Origin: Syntrophomonadaceae bacterium
Lineage (GTDB): Bacteria > Bacillota_D > Dethiobacteria > DTU022 > UBA8154
DNA: 8,860 nt
Reading direction: 5' to 3'
Assembly: GCA_007120815.1 (NCBI GenBank)
Contig: SKMY01000236.1
Coordinates: forward strand, 1 to 8,860
The first letter of the stretch is position 1; each line of letters opens with the position of its first letter. Positions 7,408 through 8,860 of the stretch are shown piece by piece. The position numbers and the translations under genes were made by a program. The notes under the pieces were generated by a model. It had not been told where the DNA came from. It saw nothing but the letters and a program-made list of their open reading frames with translations, and ran no database searches.

Positions 7408-7935
7408 TTATAGTTTTTCCACCTGGTCAAAGTTTAGTTCAACCGGTGTTTCTCGACCAAACATGGATACACTGACCTTCAGCTTGTTTCGTTCAGGCTG
7501 AATTTCTTCAATGGTTCCAATAAAATTACTGAAAGGCCCGCTCACTACCCGGACCTGTTCCTGAATAGCAAACAAAACCTTGGGACGGGCTTCGTCCATT
7601 CCCATTTGACGTAATATATGTTTTATTTCCGGTTCGCTCAGGGGAACGGGCTTGGATCCCGGCCCGACAAACCCGGTTACACCAGGGGTGTTGCGAACCA
7701 CAAACCAGGAATCATCTTCCATGATCATTTCAACCAGCACGTAACCTGGGAAGACCTTGCGCATGACAGTCTTTCGCTGACCATTTTTAATTTCATATTC
7801 TTTTTCCATGGGAACAAGAACGCGAAATATCTTGTCCTGCATTTCCATGGACTCCACGCGTTTATCCAGGTTTGTTTTTACCTTGTTTTCATATCCAGCG
7901 TAGGTATGAATGACGTACCAGTTTTTTTCTCCCAT
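7408..7935 (-). CDS. nusG: transcription elongation/termination factor NusG
   Basis: NusG binds RNA polymerase through its N-terminal NGN domain and affects pausing, termination and coupling to translation. With the ATG at 7935 the protein has 175 residues, near the usual length. NGN spans about residues 4-100, with NWYVIHTYAGYENKVK, FPGYVLVEM (62-70) and NTPGVTGFVG (82-91). The KOW domain lies at about 123-175 (VRVVSGPFSNFIGTIEEI...FGRETPVELNF). The start is uncertain: the frame stays open to a TTG at 7992, which would add 19 residues unlike the family. The ATG fits the family N-terminus but lacks a nearby Shine-Dalgarno; the closest strong one, AAGGAGG (7974-7980), is 38 bases upstream. It lies between secE and rplK, as in most bacteria. 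Confidence 0.96.
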   Translation of the reverse strand: MGEKNWYVIHTYAGYENKVKTNLDKRVESMEMQDKIFRVLVPMEKEYEIKNGQRKTVMRKVFPGYVLVEMIMEDDSWFVVRNTPGVTGFVGPGSKPVPLSEPEIKHILRQMGMDEARPKVLFAIQEQVRVVSGPFSNFIGTIEEIQPERNKLKVSVSMFGRETPVELNFDQVEKL

Positions 7936-7944
7936 AATGACCAG

Positions 7945-7980
7945 GGAGGAAGCCTGTAACGCTTCCCGATTCTCCTCCTT
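7945..7980 (-). promoter_or_regulatory. possible translation-control hairpin before nusG
   Basis: On the minus strand AAGGAGG (7974-7980) is the only strong ribosome binding site near the nusG start. GGAGGA (7973-7978) can pair with TCCTCC (7945-7950), and inside it GGAAGC (7961-7966) can pair with GCTTCC (7948-7953). The two pairings overlap by three bases (7948-7950), so they compete. One hides the Shine-Dalgarno; the other shortens its distance to the ATG at 7935. Function is inferred only. Confidence 0.35.
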
Positions 7981-8007
7981 ATTTATAGCCAATTTATATC
8001 ACAGCAC

Positions 8008-8202
8008 CTAATTGATAATGATTTTTAATACTCCCGTAAGTCCAGTGTCAAGAACCCAGAAAAAGGCGCCGATCACCAGGATTACAACCAAAACGATACC
8101 TGTAAAGGTAGCCAGTTCTTTCCGGTTGGGCCAATTCACTTTTTTCAATTCTACTCTAACATCGTGAAAAAATCGCCTCAGCCTTTTAAAGGCATTCCTC
8201 AT
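8008..8202 (-). CDS. secE: preprotein translocase subunit SecE
   Basis: SecE is the small clamp subunit of the SecYEG protein-conducting channel in the inner membrane. The protein is 64 residues with the Firmicutes single-span layout. An amphipathic cytosolic helix (FKRLRRFFHDVRVELKKVNW, about residues 5-24) leads into the signature VNWPNRKEL. One membrane span follows (about 33-55, FTGIVLVVILVIGAFFWVL), then a short tail. The ATG at 8202 is chosen because GGAAGGG lies six bases upstream. The in-frame ATG at 8229 would add nine residues and has no ribosome binding site. It follows rpmG with no terminator and precedes nusG, the usual order. Confidence 0.95.
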   Translation of the reverse strand: MRNAFKRLRRFFHDVRVELKKVNWPNRKELATFTGIVLVVILVIGAFFWVLDTGLTGVLKIIIN

Positions 8203-8208
8203 GGTTTT

Positions 8209-8218
8209 CCCTTCCCTT
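8209..8218 (-). promoter_or_regulatory. ribosome binding site that decides the secE start
   Basis: The minus strand reads AAGGGAAGGG, with GGAAGGG at 8209-8215, six bases before the ATG at 8202. It lies inside the extended frame from 8229, which has no such site of its own, and so favours the shorter 64-residue SecE. Confidence 0.7.
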
Positions 8219-8260
8219 GCCGGTTTCATCGCTGCAAATCTGTTTAAGAAGATATCCTTT

Positions 8261-8290
8261 TTTATCTAAAATTACTTTTCTTTATCTAAA
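8261..8290. repeat. spaced 10-bp direct repeat in the rpmG-secE gap
   Basis: TTTATCTAAA occurs at 8261-8270 and 8281-8290, with exact 20-bp periodicity. A related TCTAATCTA follows at 8291-8299. The gap is AT-rich and has no gene or terminator. Two helical turns between copies would fit a protein binding one face of the DNA, but low complexity is an alternative. Confidence 0.7.
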
Positions 8291-8307
8291 TCTAATCTAC
8301 CGGGTCT

Positions 8308-8457
8308 TTACTTGGTTTCCTTGTGGGGGGTGTGGGCCCCACAACGGGGACAGTACTTGTTAAATTCAATACGGTCCGGTGTGTTGCGTTTATTCTTCGT
8401 GGTAGAGTAGTTTCGCTCTTTACATTCCGCACAGGCCATTGTCACTTTAACACGCAT
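8308..8457 (-). CDS. rpmG: 50S ribosomal protein L33, zinc-ribbon type
   Basis: L33 is a small basic protein of the large subunit near the E site. The 49-residue product ([20 protein letters not shown]..., ending HKETK) has two Cys pairs, C9-x2-C12 and C36-x2-C39. These form the zinc ribbon of the Cys-containing L33 class, as opposed to the Cys-free paralogues used when zinc is scarce. The segment [25 protein letters not shown] is diagnostic. AAAGGAG lies about eleven bases before the ATG. It is the first gene after the promoter at 8499-8527, which makes it the head of the secE-nusG-rplKA transcript. Confidence 0.97.
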   Translation of the reverse strand: MRVKVTMACAECKERNYSTTKNKRNTPDRIEFNKYCPRCGAHTPHKETK

Positions 8458-8492
8458 GAAAATACGCACTCCTTTGCCTCGTTATAACCACA

Positions 8493-8522
8493 AAGATCAA
8501 TTTATCACAGTTCAAGATCAAT
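8493..8522. repeat. 9-bp direct repeat across the rpmG promoter
   Basis: AAGATCAAT occurs at 8493-8501 and at 8514-8522, 21 bp apart. One copy covers the transcription start side of the -10, and the other covers the promoter-proximal spacer and the last base of the -35. The placement would suit a regulator, but none is known here. Confidence 0.7.
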
Positions 8523-8527
8523 GTCAA
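8499..8527 (-). promoter_or_regulatory. predicted sigma-A-type promoter for rpmG-secE-nusG-rplKA
   Basis: On the minus strand there is a consensus TTGACA (-35, 8522-8527), a 17-base spacer, and TAAATT (-10, 8499-8504) preceded by TGA, an extended -10. The predicted start is near 8492, leaving a leader of about 35 nt before rpmG. It lies about 170 bases after the tuf terminator, so this transcript is independent of tuf. Confidence 0.8.
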
Positions 8528-8694
8528 TAAACAAATCTGTTAATCTCTGATTTTAGCGCTTCTGCTGCATTTTTTGCATGTTTCCAAAGGCACCTTCGTA
8601 CCTTCATCCAGAGGCAGAAAATCGAGGCATGGCTATAACGCACTAGTTTATCCTCTAACGAACACTTTATGCATGCCGGGGATAAATAAGTTGT
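8528..8694. other. intergenic stretch between the tuf terminator and the rpmG promoter; nothing recognised
   Basis: No tRNA, hairpin-rich RNA or supported gene was found here. One minus-strand frame reads LPLDEGTKVPLETCKKC and then a short basic tail before a stop. It has a single CxxC but no start codon or ribosome binding site, so it is not called. Confidence 0.6.
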
Positions 8695-8722
8695 TATGAA
8701 AAACCGGAGCGCTGGCCCCGGT
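8695..8722 (-). terminator. intrinsic terminator of tuf
   Basis: On the minus strand ACCGGGGC pairs with GCTCCGGT (8 bp with one G-U, loop CAGC, 8703-8722), followed by TTTTCAT. It lies about 40 bases after the tuf stop codon and ends the upstream transcript. Confidence 0.85.
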
Positions 8723-8761
8723 CTTTCGGTTTATTTAAAGGTATAGGTTTCTTTTTAACTC

Positions 8762-8860
8762 CTACTCAATGATGGAGGTGACCACGCCGGCTCCGACGGT
8801 ACGGCCGCCTTCCCGGATAGCGAAACGCAGGCTTTCCTCGATGGCTATCGGGGTGATCAG
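8762..8860 (-). CDS. tuf: elongation factor Tu, C-terminal 32 residues; gene runs off the right edge
   Basis: EF-Tu delivers aminoacyl-tRNA to the ribosome. Only the end of domain 3 is present: [20 protein letters not shown], then [12 protein letters not shown] and a TAG stop. This is the near-invariant EF-Tu C-terminus. It is in the same orientation as the rest of the cluster but is separated by its own terminator. The GTPase domain is outside the window, so nothing can be said about copy number or the upstream str operon. Confidence 0.97.
   Translation of the reverse strand: MITPIAIEESLRFAIREGGRTVGAGVVTSIIE

Noticed and set aside
8230..8307. Search for a tRNA-Trp gene between rpmG and secE, where some Firmicutes carry one
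   Set aside because: No cloverleaf, T-loop GTTCGA-type motif or CCA anticodon context is visible in this AT-rich gap.
8545..8630. Minus-strand frame with a CKKC motif between tuf and rpmG that could be a degraded zinc-ribbon gene
   Set aside because: It is under 30 codons, has no start codon or ribosome binding site, and contains only one Cys pair.

Overview
The window holds the classic tuf-rpmG-secE-nusG-rplKA-rplJL-rpoBC chromosomal cluster, read entirely from the minus strand. Transcription therefore runs from the right edge to the left edge. Every gene is a highly conserved component of translation or transcription, and nothing suggests mobile DNA. The source looks like a low-to-moderate GC Gram-positive of the Firmicutes, most likely a clostridial (Peptococcaceae-like) lineage. 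The reasons are the strong AGGAGG-type ribosome binding sites, the zinc-ribbon L33 gene between tuf and secE, a terminator-type rplJ leader, frequent TTG/GTG start codons, and the overall look of RpoB, RpoC and NusG. The lineage call rests on remembered family resemblance, not on a search.

Right edge (8860 to 8458): the last 32 codons and stop of EF-Tu, its intrinsic terminator, about 170 bases with no recognisable gene, and a strong sigma-A-type promoter with an extended -10 that starts the next transcription unit. Then come rpmG (L33), secE (SecYEG translocon), nusG (transcription factor), rplK (L11) and rplA (L1). These are spaced by about 50 to 110 bases with no terminators between them.

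Middle (6136 to 4865): the rplA-rplJ gap contains an L10 leader RNA followed by an intrinsic terminator. An 8-base segment of the leader can pair either inside the L10-binding fold or with the 3' arm of the terminator, so a transcription attenuation switch can be read from the sequence. It controls rplJ (L10) and rplL (L7/L12), the ribosome stalk. A strong terminator follows rplL.

Left part (4864 to 1): rpoB has its own promoter with an extended -10, and a leader of about 250 nt rich in short repeats: an 18-bp perfect palindrome, two different tandem 11/12-bp repeats, and a long-range stem. RpoB carries wild-type residues at the main rifampicin positions and has an unusually long acidic C-terminal tail of about 110 residues. 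The first 243 codons of rpoC, starting at TTG, run off the left edge.

The genes themselves are ordinary. The points worth a second look are regulatory: the rplJ attenuator, the repeat-rich rpoB leader, the uncertain nusG start with a displaced Shine-Dalgarno sequence, the spaced direct repeats at the rpmG promoter and before secE, and the RpoB tail. No previously undescribed multi-gene system was found.
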